Of a stretch of DNA of 64,000 bases, positions 40,361-48,717 are shown piece after piece. The notes under the pieces are model-generated. The model saw nothing but the letters and a program-made list of their open reading frames with translations, searched no databases and was not told the DNA's origin. Position 1 is the first letter of the stretch; each line of letters begins with the position of its first letter. This DNA is from Methylococcus capsulatus str. Texas = ATCC 19069 (GTDB taxonomy: Bacteria; Pseudomonadota; Gammaproteobacteria; Methylococcales; Methylococcaceae). The translations under genes and the position numbers were made by a program. The stretch is from the NCBI RefSeq assembly GCF_000424685.1, contig NZ_AUKJ01000019.1, forward strand, positions 1-64,000. Reading direction: 5' to 3'.

Positions 40361-40677
40361 TCATCTTCCCACGCGTCGAGGATCTTGCGGATCTTCTTCT
40401 TGTCCGGCTCGGACATGTTCTTGTACTTACGGAAGAAGGCCTCATCGAGCACTTCTTCGTCCGGCGTGGTCGCCGACTCGGTGAGCAGGAATTCTGTAGT
40501 CACCTCGAGTACGGCAGCGATCTTGCCGATCTTCTCAGCCGAGGGCTTCGGTTCGTCCTTGTTCTCCAGCTCCCAGATGTAGCTCTTGCTGGAGTCGGTC
40601 AGTTCGGCCAACTGCTCAAGGCTGAGCTTCTTCTGTTTCCGCAATGAGCGGATCTTGTCCCCCAAGGGCGATGGCAC
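40357..40677 (-). CDS. XRE-family transcriptional repressor
   Basis: A 106-residue repressor with an N-terminal helix-turn-helix (KIRSLRKQKKLSLEQLAELT, DSSKSYIWELENKDEPKPSA, residues 8-48). Its C-terminal region is FFRKYKNMSEPDKKKIRKIL, typical of ImmA-paired repressors. It diverges from the 407-residue gene across an intergenic region with CCGAAC/GTTCGG repeats, which are the likely operators. It is probably the main lysogeny or island-maintenance switch. Confidence 0.9.
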   Translation of the reverse strand: MPSPLGDKIRSLRKQKKLSLEQLAELTDSSKSYIWELENKDEPKPSAEKIGKIAAVLEVTTEFLLTESATTPDEEVLDEAFFRKYKNMSEPDKKKIRKILDAWEDE

Positions 40678-40725
40678 CGGTATCTCCTAATCGTTCTGCG
40701 TCAGGCCGAAGATGTTACCACTACG

Positions 40726-40801
40726 CCGAACGATTTCGTACCTGCTTGACAAACCCGGCATCAGTCCGAGACAATCCGAAACGTTCGGCACACCGAACGT
40801 T
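40726..40801. promoter_or_regulatory. XRE operator cluster in the divergent control region
   Basis: A perfect inverted repeat AACGTTCGG / CCGAACGTT lies at 40780-40788 and 40793-40801 (spacer CACA). Further half sites are CCGAACG at 40726-40732 and CCGAAAC just before the dyad. The spacing and location between divergent genes fit repressor binding. Confidence 0.6.
40746..40775 (+). promoter_or_regulatory. sigma70-type promoter for the 407-residue gene
   Basis: TTGACA (40746-40751) is followed after 18 bases by GACAAT (40770-40775). The operator dyad lies immediately downstream of the -10, where a bound repressor would block transcription. Confidence 0.6.
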
Positions 40802-40863
40802 CGCGTCCTTGGTGGGATGTGGCGGCGCCGGGCATCGTCCGTTTGAAGAAGGAGAAGAAAGGC

Positions 40864-42087
40864 ATGACCGCGTTCAACCCTCGTCACCTCGCCCGTCAGG
40901 TTCCGGCCACCACTTGGCAGGCGTATCTGTCCTCCCGTTCCATCGCTATCCCCGAATCTTTCGACTGGAACGCCGAGGAAAAGGCATTTTCCGATGCCCT
41001 GATCGCCCTCCTGGAGGAACTCGAACCGGATCAACAGGCCCTGCTGCACGCCGAGCTGCGCCATGTCTACGCCCTTGCGACCCAGAAAGGCATCGATGCA
41101 ATCCTCAACGCCAGCGACAACGACGTGGCCATTCGGGAGGACTTCGGGCAGCTCCGCAACCACGCCGAGCGGGCCATGTGGGTGTTGGTGAACTGGCCGC
41201 AAACCTTCATGACGGCCGAGGCGCTGCTCCAATTCGATCTCGGCGTCGGCAAGCGGTCGTGGAAACGGCAAGCCATCAAGGTGACCGAGCCGGTGTCCCG
41301 AGAGGCTGCCGACATCGAGGGATTGCAGGCCGCCTTGTCCGAGGTGCTCTCGAAACGCAAGGGACCGCGGCGCGCCTGCCACGTGGACGTCTGCGACCGT
41401 CACCTGGACGGCGGTGTGCAGATCAGCGTCTACGTGGAGGACGATCCCAACGATCTGGTGGAGTTCGTCGAGGAGGGCATGCGCCGCCGGACGACCCGCC
41501 CGGCGACCAATCTCGCGCTGGTCTACTTCCCCGCATCCGGCATCGTCGACACCGTCGGCCGGGGCGGCGCCAAGGTCCACCAGCCGCTGGTGACGCTCTT
41601 CGCACGCCATCTACTGAAACAGGAGGTCAAGCCCGAGGCAGTGAAGCAGCCGATGTTCTATCTCAACCGGTTGCGGCACGGCTTGGACCTTCCGGAGGAC
41701 AGCGACATCGACCTCGCCGCCCACGGCATTGATCGCATTCGCCTCCGCCGCGCCCGGCTCAGGAGCACGAGGGCGCCGATCTGCGACTTCTGGGTAGGCG
41801 TACCGGCGGATCAGGCCGAACACTGCGTGCTCGCTGCATCGAGCGCCCACCTGAAGGACCACGACCTGTTCCGCGGTCCGTTCAATATCGTCGAGGCCCT
41901 CATCAGCATCTACTTCGCCCCTGCCGAGGTGGGCAAGCGCGGTCGCGTACTGAACATCGACATCAAGCAATCGGGGATCTCCAACCTCCAGGACATGGCA
42001 GAGGAGGACGCCAAGCTCGCTGAGCGCCTCCTGCGTGCCTGGCGCGTCTCCGAACCGACCGAGGTCGAACTGGCCCTGGTCGCGTAG
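40864..42087 (+). CDS. uncharacterised protein of the control region (407 residues)
   Basis: I do not recognise this family. GGAG precedes the ATG at 40864. The N-terminal third is helical (NAEEKAFSDALIALLEELEP, YALATQKGIDAIL). The middle and C-terminus appear alpha/beta (RRACHVDVCDRHLDGGVQIS, VQ..YVEDDPNDLVEFVEEG, ATNLALVYFPASG), with basic stretches such as GIDRIRLRRARLRS. No Walker, nuclease or protease motif is visible. It is transcribed from the repressible promoter opposite XRE-ImmA and followed by the zinc-ribbon gene, so the two likely form the induced response. Confidence 0.7.
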   Translation: MTAFNPRHLARQVPATTWQAYLSSRSIAIPESFDWNAEEKAFSDALIALLEELEPDQQALLHAELRHVYALATQKGIDAILNASDNDVAIREDFGQLRNHAERAMWVLVNWPQTFMTAEALLQFDLGVGKRSWKRQAIKVTEPVSREAADIEGLQAALSEVLSKRKGPRRACHVDVCDRHLDGGVQISVYVEDDPNDLVEFVEEGMRRRTTRPATNLALVYFPASGIVDTVGRGGAKVHQPLVTLFARHLLKQEVKPEAVKQPMFYLNRLRHGLDLPEDSDIDLAAHGIDRIRLRRARLRSTRAPICDFWVGVPADQAEHCVLAASSAHLKDHDLFRGPFNIVEALISIYFAPAEVGKRGRVLNIDIKQSGISNLQDMAEEDAKLAERLLRAWRVSEPTEVELALVA

Positions 42088-42095
42088 AAGCCGCC

Positions 42096-43052
42096 GTGCA
42101 AGCGCGCAACGACATCGCCTTCGGCCTGCTCTGCGGGCTCGTCGAGGAATCCGAGGGAAGCCTCCATCCGGATGCCGCCCGGTATTCCGGACAAATGGAT
42201 GCCTATCGGCATCTCCTCGACCTCGGCGCCCTCGGGGCGGGTGATGGTGTCGGATCGAGCATCCTCTGTCCCTGGTGCGGAATGGGCGATCTAGAGGGGA
42301 TTCGCTTCGAGCAAGGAGGCCGCCAGGGGTACTGCACGGACTGCGGCTGGGTGGATCTGGCCAGTGATCAAGTGACACGGCTCAGGGTGGACATCACGCG
42401 CATCGTCCGGTGGCTCGCCTCGGCCCTGGGCCTTGCGGGACGGTATCAACATGAAGAGATGGTTCCGACAGCGCTGTGGCGCCTGGGCGAGATCGAACAT
42501 CGACGAAAGCGGCGCACTATCTTCTTCGGTCGGAGGCTGAGCGACCCGGCCTTGACGCCCATCATCGAAGCTCGTTTGCGCACCGCCTGCGCACCCGGCT
42601 GCGGCGTCCTGATCACTACCACACCTGACGTCCCTCAAGCGATCCAGGCCGCCGGCCATCTCGTCGTTCCGCTGCGTGCCGTGGCGCATCTCCGCAAGGC
42701 CGGCTTCGTCATCGAGAATCTCGACGCATACCTCGACGGCTCCGCCGGGATCGGTGAACGGGATTCGGAAACCTCCCTGCGGCTCATGCACTCCGGCCGC
42801 ATCGCAGTGATCGACGGAGAGCGGCACGCACTGTCGCCCCAGGTCTACGGCTTTCTTTCGGTACTCGCGCAGGGCGGCGGCGATCCCGTCCATAAACGCA
42901 CCATCGCCGACGCCTTGGAAATCGATGTCGACAAGTGCAAGGGCGCGGACATCTGCAAGCGGCACAAGGCCGTCTACCGCACCTTCGTCGCCCACGACAA
43001 CGACGGTCACTATTGGCTGAAACCCGAATTCGTCAACGACCAAAGGAGGTGA
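42096..43052 (+). CDS. zinc-ribbon, winged-helix-like protein of the control region (318 residues)
   Basis: The GTG start at 42096 lies 8 bases after the previous stop. A zinc ribbon is visible as CPWCG near residue 58 and CTDCGW near residue 79. The middle (RRKRRTIFFGRRL to VVPLRAVAHLRKAG) looks alpha/beta. The C-terminal 80 residues (LSPQVYGFLSVLAQGG, KRTIADALEIDVDKCKGADI, KAVYRTFVAHDNDGHYWL) resemble a winged helix. A DNA- or RNA-binding effector is plausible; no catalytic site is apparent. It appears co-transcribed with the 407-residue gene. Confidence 0.65.
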   Translation: MQARNDIAFGLLCGLVEESEGSLHPDAARYSGQMDAYRHLLDLGALGAGDGVGSSILCPWCGMGDLEGIRFEQGGRQGYCTDCGWVDLASDQVTRLRVDITRIVRWLASALGLAGRYQHEEMVPTALWRLGEIEHRRKRRTIFFGRRLSDPALTPIIEARLRTACAPGCGVLITTTPDVPQAIQAAGHLVVPLRAVAHLRKAGFVIENLDAYLDGSAGIGERDSETSLRLMHSGRIAVIDGERHALSPQVYGFLSVLAQGGGDPVHKRTIADALEIDVDKCKGADICKRHKAVYRTFVAHDNDGHYWLKPEFVNDQRR

Positions 43053-43117
43053 TGCACCCAACGAAGCGCAATCCTTTCATCCGGCAGTTCAACTTCGATC
43101 TCGATGAGGTAAATGAC

Positions 43118-43342
43118 ATGAGTGGTAAGAACCAGTGGGTCGTCCGCAACGGCGACAAGTGGGGTGTCCGGGGGGAAGGCAACGACCGCCTGACCTCCGT
43201 ACACGATACGCAACAGGAAGCCTTCGAGCGCGCACGCGACATCGCGCGCAACCAGGGCAGCGAGGTGCTGATCCAGGGCGAGGACGGGAAGATCCGCGAG
43301 CGCAACAGCTACGGCAAAGATCCGTTCCCGCCTCCCGGCTGA
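43118..43342 (+). CDS. DUF2188 domain protein
   Basis: A 74-residue protein. NQWVVRNGDKWGVRGEGNDR, LTSVHDTQQEAFERARDIAR and NQGSEVLIQGEDGKIRERNS match DUF2188 throughout. The start at 43118 follows GAGG and gives the usual family length; an upstream in-frame ATG at 43052 would sit directly on the previous ribosome-site-like AGGAGGT and is less likely. Function is unknown. It closes this operon before a strong terminator. Confidence 0.85.
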   Translation: MSGKNQWVVRNGDKWGVRGEGNDRLTSVHDTQQEAFERARDIARNQGSEVLIQGEDGKIRERNSYGKDPFPPPG

Positions 43343-43369
43343 CCACCCCGCATTTCCACCCCCGATAAG

Positions 43370-43405
43370 GGCCCGGAGCCAACCACTCCGGGCCTTTTTC
43401 TTTTC
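43370..43405 (+). terminator. Rho-independent terminator after the DUF2188 gene
   Basis: GGCCCGGAG pairs perfectly with CTCCGGGCC around seven bases, followed by TTTTTCTTTT. It separates the control region from the prophage early operon. Confidence 0.92.
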
Positions 43406-43424
43406 CGGCTCTGCGAAGAGCCGA

Positions 43425-43478
43425 TTTGCACGATTTGCCCGCCCATCCTGCCCGCTTTGCCCGCCGGTTTGCCCACCC
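43425..43478 (+). repeat. TTTGCCC-type direct repeats upstream of the prophage early operon
   Basis: The word TTTGC begins at 43425, 43434, 43456 and 43468, with a shorter CTGCCCGC at 43448; most copies continue as CCGCC or CCACC. It lies 55-105 bases before the first early gene and may bind a phage regulator. Confidence 0.5.
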
Positions 43479-43531
43479 CCTGAAACCCAGAATGACCTCA
43501 CGTTTCCGCAACAACCCGTAAGGAGCGAATC

Positions 43532-43744
43532 GTGAGTATCAAACACCTCAACCAACGCCAACTGGCCGACCGTTGGGGCGTCAGCGAAGCCACCTTGGAA
43601 CGCTGGCGCTCCGAAGGAATCGGGCCGGTCTTTCTCAAGATCCAGGGGCGCGTGCTCTACCGCGTCGAGGACGTCGAGTCCTACGAAGCGGATTGTCTGC
43701 GCAAGAGCACCTCCGAGCGCGTCGGCGCGGGAGGTGTGGCATGA
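43532..43744 (+). CDS. small helix-turn-helix protein (excisionase/AlpA-like)
   Basis: A 70-residue protein. LNQRQLADRWGVSEATLERW (residues 6-25) followed by GPVFLKIQGRVLYRVEDVESYEA is the MerR/AlpA-type winged helix of excisionases and phage regulators. The GTG start follows AAGGAG. It is the first gene of the prophage early operon and overlaps the next gene by four bases. Confidence 0.85.
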   Translation: MSIKHLNQRQLADRWGVSEATLERWRSEGIGPVFLKIQGRVLYRVEDVESYEADCLRKSTSERVGAGGVA

Positions 43745-44211
43745 GCCGCCTCACCCCAGACCAGGTTCTCGCCACGCCGGCCGGCGAGCTCGCCGCGCTG
43801 CAAAGCGATGCGCTGTTCCAGCTCAAGAACGATGCCGCCGATCTGCTCTCGGCCGCCAAGGCCATCGTCGAGCACCTCGAGCGCGCATTGGAGCTGAAGT
43901 ACGCCGACCGCGCCCAGGCCCTGCGCCTGGCCGCCGGCAAGGACACCGGTGTCGTGCATTTCGACGACGGCCGCGTGCGCGTCACCGCCGACCTCCCCAA
44001 GCGGGTCGAGTGGGACCAGAAGCGTCTCGCCGAGATCGTGCGCCGCATCGCCGAGGGCGGCGAGGACCCGGCCGAGTACGTCGAGACCGCCTACCGCATC
44101 TCCGAGACCAAGTTCAACGCCTGGCCCGAGTCGCTGAAGAGCGCCTTCGCCCCCGCCCGCACCCTCAAGACCGGCAAGCCCGGATTCCGTCTCGCCCTGC
44201 TGGAGGAGTGA
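43741..44211 (+). CDS. phage early protein, unknown function (156 residues)
   Basis: Not recognised. The N-terminal half is a long amphipathic helix region (LFQLKNDAADLLSAAKAIVE, HLERALELKYADRAQALRLA). The C-terminal half has charged helices (EIVRRIAEGGEDPAEYVETA) ending in a basic ARTLKTGKPGF. It begins with an ATGA overlap on the helix-turn-helix gene and lies upstream of the recombination genes, so a DNA-metabolism accessory role is likely. Confidence 0.75.
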   Translation: MSRLTPDQVLATPAGELAALQSDALFQLKNDAADLLSAAKAIVEHLERALELKYADRAQALRLAAGKDTGVVHFDDGRVRVTADLPKRVEWDQKRLAEIVRRIAEGGEDPAEYVETAYRISETKFNAWPESLKSAFAPARTLKTGKPGFRLALLEE

Positions 44212-44216
44212 CCGTC

Positions 44217-44498
44217 ATGTTCAAGAACCGCACTTTGCTCGACAAGCTGAAAAAGCAGCACCCCTATCTGCTGGAGTCCCTGCCGGAACGGATCGAGAGG
44301 AATGGCGCCGACGTGGCCATCGAAGATGCCACCCTGGATCAGATCGCCTTCGCCGTCATCGCCCTCGAAAACGAGGTCCGGCCCATCAGCCGCCGCATGA
44401 ACGCTCTGCGGGAGCTCTACGACCTCGCCCGCAAACACGGCGCACTCGGCGCGCACCGGATCGGAGACGCCTTCGCCGACAAAGGAGGCCGCTCATGA
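44217..44498 (+). CDS. phage early protein, unknown function (93 residues)
   Basis: A 93-residue, mostly helical protein starting at 44217 (FKNRTLLDKLKKQHPYLLES, LDQIAFAVIALENEV). No motif is recognised. It overlaps the following ATPase gene by four bases, so it is translated as part of the early operon. Confidence 0.7.
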   Translation: MFKNRTLLDKLKKQHPYLLESLPERIERNGADVAIEDATLDQIAFAVIALENEVRPISRRMNALRELYDLARKHGALGAHRIGDAFADKGGRS

Positions 44499-45352
44499 GC
44501 CTTCCCATCATCTCCGCCGACCAGCGTCTGGCCGAGAAGCGCGGCGTGAAAGGCGTGCTGGTCGGCAAGAGCGGCATCGGCAAGACCTCTCAGCTCTGGA
44601 CCCTGGCGCCCGAGGCCACCCTGTTCTTCGATCTCGAGGCGGGCGACCTCGCCGTCGAGGGGTGGGCCGGCGACACCATCCGCCCGCGCACCTGGCAGGA
44701 GTGCCGCGACTTCGCGGTGTTCATTGGCGGTCCGAACCCGGCGCTGCGTGAGGACCAGCCTTTTAGCCAGGCCCACTTCGACGCCGTCTGCGCGCGCTTC
44801 GGCGACCCGACCGTGCTCGATCGCTACGACACCGTGTTCGTCGACTCGATCACCGTCGCCGGACGTCTGTGCCTGCAGTGGTGCAAGGGCCAGCCGCAGG
44901 CCTACTCGGAGAAGACCGGCAAGCCGGATACCCGCGGCGCCTACGGCCTGATGGGCCAGGAGATGATCGCGTGGCTCACCCACCTGCAGCACACCCGCGG
45001 CAAGAACGTGTGGTTCGTCGGCATCCTCGACGAGCGTCTCGACGACTTCAATCGCCGCGTCTTCCAGCTGCAAATCGACGGCTCCAAGACCGGGCTCGAG
45101 CTGCCCGGCATCGTCGACGAGGTGGTGACGCTGGCCGAGCTCAAAGCCGACGACGGCACGGCCTACCGCGCCTTCGTCTGCCACACGCTCAACCCCTGGG
45201 GCTACCCCGCTAAGGACCGCTCCGGCCGCCTCGACCAGATCGAGGAGCCGCACCTCGGCCGGCTGATGGCCAAGATCGCCGGCCCCGCCCGCCCCGCCCT
45301 CGAACGCCTCGACTTCGCGCGCCCCGCGCCTTCCGAACCCGTACAGCAATAA
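44495..45352 (+). CDS. Sak4-like RecA-fold recombinase / phage ATPase
   Basis: The 285-residue P-loop ATPase has Walker A GKSGIGKTS at residues 24-32, a Walker B-like DTVFVDSI near residue 113 and an ELPGIVDEVVTLAEL segment late in the fold. This composition matches Sak4-type single-strand annealing recombinases, shortened RecA-core proteins of phages. The next gene encodes an SSB-like protein, the known partner of Sak4. It overlaps the 93-residue gene upstream (ATGA). Confidence 0.8.
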   Translation: MSLPIISADQRLAEKRGVKGVLVGKSGIGKTSQLWTLAPEATLFFDLEAGDLAVEGWAGDTIRPRTWQECRDFAVFIGGPNPALREDQPFSQAHFDAVCARFGDPTVLDRYDTVFVDSITVAGRLCLQWCKGQPQAYSEKTGKPDTRGAYGLMGQEMIAWLTHLQHTRGKNVWFVGILDERLDDFNRRVFQLQIDGSKTGLELPGIVDEVVTLAELKADDGTAYRAFVCHTLNPWGYPAKDRSGRLDQIEEPHLGRLMAKIAGPARPALERLDFARPAPSEPVQQ

Positions 45353-45364
45353 GGAGCTACGACC

Positions 45365-45961
45365 ATGAGCTATTTCGATTTCAACGATGCCAACGAGCAG
45401 TCCTCGTTCGACCTGATCCCCAAAGGCACGCTGGTGCACGTGCGCATGACCATCCGCCCGGGCGGTTTCGACGATGCGAGCCAGGGCTGGACCGGCGGCT
45501 ACGCCACCCGCAACGACAACACCGGCTCGGTGTACCTCAATTGCGAATTCGTGGTGATGGAGGGTGAGTACGCCCGCCGCAAGCTGTGGTCACTGATCGG
45601 TCTCTACAGCCCCAAGGGTCCCGAGTGGGCCAACATGGGCCGCGCCTTCGTCAAGGCGATCCTGAACTCCGCGCGCGGCGTCCATCCGGGCGACGCCAGC
45701 CCCCAGGCCCAGAACGCGCGGCGCATCGCCGGGTTCGCCGACCTCGACGGCATCGAGTTCCTCGGCAAGGTCGATTGGGAGAAGGATCAGAACGGCCAGG
45801 ACAAGGCCGTCATCAAGCAGGCGATCCAGCCGGATCACAAGGAATACGCCGCGCTGATGGGCAACGCGCGTCCGTCCGCCCCGGCGCCCACCACGCCGAA
45901 CGCCTATGCCCAAGCCACGGGTCGCGCTCCGGTCACGGGCCGTCCGAGCTGGGCGCAGTAA
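45365..45961 (+). CDS. phage single-stranded-DNA-binding-like protein
   Basis: The 198-residue protein starts MSYFDFNDANEQSSFDLIPK. It has an OB-fold-like beta-rich core (TLVHVRMTIRPGG, VYLNCEFVVMEGEYARRKLW, GFADLDGIEFLGKVDWEKD) and a disordered Pro/Ala/Thr-rich tail (about residues 165-198), as in SSB-like proteins paired with Sak4. AAGGAG precedes the ATG. The assignment rests on domain layout and context. Confidence 0.72.
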   Translation: MSYFDFNDANEQSSFDLIPKGTLVHVRMTIRPGGFDDASQGWTGGYATRNDNTGSVYLNCEFVVMEGEYARRKLWSLIGLYSPKGPEWANMGRAFVKAILNSARGVHPGDASPQAQNARRIAGFADLDGIEFLGKVDWEKDQNGQDKAVIKQAIQPDHKEYAALMGNARPSAPAPTTPNAYAQATGRAPVTGRPSWAQ

Positions 45962-45975
45962 GGGAGACTGCCGGC

Positions 45976-47652
45976 ATGATGCTTCGTCCCCGTCAGGCCC
46001 TGCTGGTGGAGCGCTCGCTCGCGGCGCTGCACCAGCACGGCAACACCCTGGCCATCGGCCCCACCGGTTCGGGCAAAACCATCATGCTGTCGGCGGTCGC
46101 CGGCGGCGTGTTGGAGGAGCCCGACGCCAAGTCCTGCATCCTCGCACACCGCGACGAGCTCACCGCCCAGAACCGGGAGAAGTTCGGCCGGGTGAATCCC
46201 GGCCTCACCACCTCGGTGTTCGATGCCAAGGAGAAGTCCTGGGCCGGGCGCGCCACCTTCGCGATGGTGCAGACGCTCTCGCGCGATGCGCATCTCGACG
46301 CGATGCCCACGCTCGATCTGCTGGTGGTCGACGAGGCGCACCATGCTGCCTCGCCCTCCTACCGGCGCGTGATCGATCGCGTGCTGTCGCGCAACCCACG
46401 GGCGCTGATCTTCGGTGCCACGGCCACGCCCGCGCGCAGCGACGGCAAAGGGCTGCGCGAAGTCTTCAGCAACGTGGCCGACCAGATCCACCTGGGCGAG
46501 CTCATCGCCTCGGGCCATCTGGTGCCGCCGCACACCTTCGTCATCGACGTCGGCGCGCAGTCTGCGCTCGCCCAGGTGCGCCGCACCGCCACCGACTTCG
46601 ACATGACCGAGGTGGAGGCGATCCTCAACAGGACGCCGATCACCGACGCGGTGATCCGTCATTGGCGCGAGAAGGCCGGCGACCGCAAGACCATCGTGTT
46701 CTGCTCCACCGTGGCCCACGCGCAGTGCGTGGCCGACGCCTTCGTCGCCGCCGGCACCCGCGCCGTACTGATCCACGGCGAGTTGTCGGACGCCGAGCGC
46801 AAGGCGCGGCTCGCCGAATACGAGACCGGAGATGCGCAGGTCGTGGTCAACGTGGCGGTGCTCACCGAAGGTTACGACTACACGCCCACCTCCTGCGTGG
46901 TGCTGCTGCGACCGAGTTCGCACAAGTCGACGCTCACCCAGATGATCGGGCGGGGGCTGCGCACCGTCGATCCGGCCGAGCATCCCGGCGTGGTCAAGAC
47001 CGATTGCATCGTCCTCGACTTCGGCACCGCGACCCTCATGCACGGCTCGCTGGAGCAGGAGGCCAACCTGGACGGCCACCAGCACCAGGGGGAGGCGCCC
47101 ACCAAGGAGTGTCCGTCCTGCGAGGCGACGGTGCCGCTCGGCTGCCGCGAATGCCCACTGTGCGGCTTCGAATGGACCATTGATCCAGCCGAGCAGGCGG
47201 AAGCCATGGACGACTTCGTCATGACGGAGATCGACCTGCTCAAGCGCTCCAACTTCCGCTGGTGCGATCTCTTCGGCTGCGACGACGCGTTGATGGCCAC
47301 CGGCTTCGGTGCTTGGGGCGGGATCTTCTTCCTCAACGGCCGCTGGCACGCGGTCGGCGGCGGCAAGGATCTGCAGCCTCGTCTGCTGGCGGTGGGCGAT
47401 CGCACGGTCTGCATGGCCAAGGCGGACGACTGGTTGAACGAGAACGAGTCCCTCGACACTGCCCACAAGACCCGCCGCTGGCTCAACGAGCCGCCCACCG
47501 AGAAGCAGCTGCGCTACCTGCCGCAGGCCATGCGTTCCGACTTCGGGCTCACCCGCTACCAGGCCTCGGCGCTGCTCGCCTTCCAGTTCAACAAGTCGTC
47601 CATCCAGCGCCTCGTACTGGCAGCCAACGACGAACACCGGAGGGCGGCGTGA
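45976..47652 (+). CDS. DEAD/DEAH-box helicase (phage-encoded, superfamily 2)
   Basis: The 558-residue helicase has Walker A GPTGSGKT at residues 28-35, the DEAH box in LLVVDEAHHAASPSYRRVID near 117, FGATATPARSDG (motif III) near 150, and motifs V-VI in LTEGYDYTP and QMIGRGLRTVD near 300-335. A zinc ribbon CPSCEATVPLGCRECPLCGF (about 375-394) follows. The C-terminal region is typical of phage replication helicases. Start 45976 is used, with 45979 as an equal alternative. It is next to the recombinase and SSB genes. Confidence 0.92.
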   Translation: MMLRPRQALLVERSLAALHQHGNTLAIGPTGSGKTIMLSAVAGGVLEEPDAKSCILAHRDELTAQNREKFGRVNPGLTTSVFDAKEKSWAGRATFAMVQTLSRDAHLDAMPTLDLLVVDEAHHAASPSYRRVIDRVLSRNPRALIFGATATPARSDGKGLREVFSNVADQIHLGELIASGHLVPPHTFVIDVGAQSALAQVRRTATDFDMTEVEAILNRTPITDAVIRHWREKAGDRKTIVFCSTVAHAQCVADAFVAAGTRAVLIHGELSDAERKARLAEYETGDAQVVVNVAVLTEGYDYTPTSCVVLLRPSSHKSTLTQMIGRGLRTVDPAEHPGVVKTDCIVLDFGTATLMHGSLEQEANLDGHQHQGEAPTKECPSCEATVPLGCRECPLCGFEWTIDPAEQAEAMDDFVMTEIDLLKRSNFRWCDLFGCDDALMATGFGAWGGIFFLNGRWHAVGGGKDLQPRLLAVGDRTVCMAKADDWLNENESLDTAHKTRRWLNEPPTEKQLRYLPQAMRSDFGLTRYQASALLAFQFNKSSIQRLVLAANDEHRRAA

Positions 47653-48005
47653 TATGCGCGATCTGCGGACGAGAGGGACGCGGCCTCTGCTGGCTGTCGC
47701 CGAGGAATGGCCCGCGTGCGCCGGACGGAAGGCCTCTGTTCAAGCGCTTCTGCTCAATGCGCTGCCAGGACATCCATCTGCGCAGGCTGAAGGCGGGAGG
47801 TGGCGTCGTGATTGATCCCACCCACAACGAGAAGGCCGCGATGGAGGCCGTACTGCCCCACCTCGGCGAATACGTCGCCGCTATCGGGATGGACCGGCCG
47901 CTGTCGGCCTACAGCCGCAAGGAGGTCCTGCAACTGGTCGACGTGGTGCTCACCGCCTACTTCGACAACCTGCGGGAGATCACGCCCGACGACGTGCCGT
48001 TCTGA
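47649..48005 (+). CDS. zinc-binding DUF6511-like protein
   Basis: A 118-residue protein with a cysteine-rich N-terminus (CAICGREGRGLCW, then RFCSMRCQDIHLRR), probably one or two treble-clef or zinc-ribbon sites. The C-terminal part is MEAVLPHLGEYVAAIGMDRP and KEVLQLVDVVLTAYFDNL. The arrangement matches DUF6511 phage proteins. The GTG start overlaps the helicase stop by four bases. Confidence 0.75.
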   Translation: MICAICGREGRGLCWLSPRNGPRAPDGRPLFKRFCSMRCQDIHLRRLKAGGGVVIDPTHNEKAAMEAVLPHLGEYVAAIGMDRPLSAYSRKEVLQLVDVVLTAYFDNLREITPDDVPF

Positions 48006-48016
48006 GGGGGGTGTCC

Positions 48017-48717
48017 ATGCTCGATTACAACCACCGCCCCAAGTTCCACGAGCGCGTCGGCGCCGTCATCGACGAGGCGCTGGCGCGTCAACGTGCCTCA
48101 CAAACGCCGCGCCGTTATCTCGGCGCGTCACGACTCGGCGTGGCCTGCGAGCGCGCCCTGCAGTACGAGTACGCCCAGGCCGCGGTCGATCCCGGCCGCG
48201 AGCTGCCCGGGCGGGTGCTGCGGGTGTTCGAGGTCGGGCATGCCCTGGAGGATCTGGCGATCCGCTGGCTGCGCCTGGCCGGCTTCGAGCTCTACACGCG
48301 CAAGGCGGACGGCGGGCAGTTCGGTTTTTCCGTCGCCGGCGGGCGTATCCAGGGGCACGTCGACGGCATCCTCGCCGCCGGCCCCGCCGACATCGAGCTC
48401 GACTTCTCCATGCGTTGGCCCGCGCCAAGCCGATCTATGCCGCCCAGCTCGCCGTCTACCAAGCGTACATGGAAGGCACCGTGCCGGGCATCGCGAGCAA
48501 TCCCGCGCTGTTCACGGCCATCAACAAGGACAGCGAGGAGATCTGGTTCGAGCTCGTGCCGTTCGACGGCGGGCTCGCGCAGCGCATGTCGGACCGGGCC
48601 GTGCGGGTCATCACCGCCACCGAGGCCGGCGAGCTGCTGCCCCGGCACGCCACCACGCCGACCCACTTCGAGTGCAAGTCGTGTCCCTGGCAGGACCGCT
48701 GCTGGAGACCGGCTTGA
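48017..48717 (+). pseudogene. Cas4/RecB-type PD-(D/E)XK nuclease, broken by internal deletion and frameshift
   Basis: The first part (to about 48410) encodes an intact N-terminal segment (YLGASRLGVACERALQYEYA, GHALEDLAIRWLRLAGFELY, GHVDGILAAGPADIELD). The family's LWExK catalytic segment should follow, but the frame instead reads into nonsense. The C-terminal part resumes in another frame at ARAKPIYAAQLAVYQAYMEG and ends in the HFECKSCPWQDRCW iron-sulfur/zinc cluster motif. About 20-30 residues, including the catalytic Glu-x-Lys, appear to be missing. The product must be truncated and inactive. Confidence 0.8.

Noticed and set aside
42096-43342. Possible BREX or CBASS component in the control-region pair
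   Set aside because: No cyclase, protease, P-loop or methyltransferase motif was found to support any named defence system.
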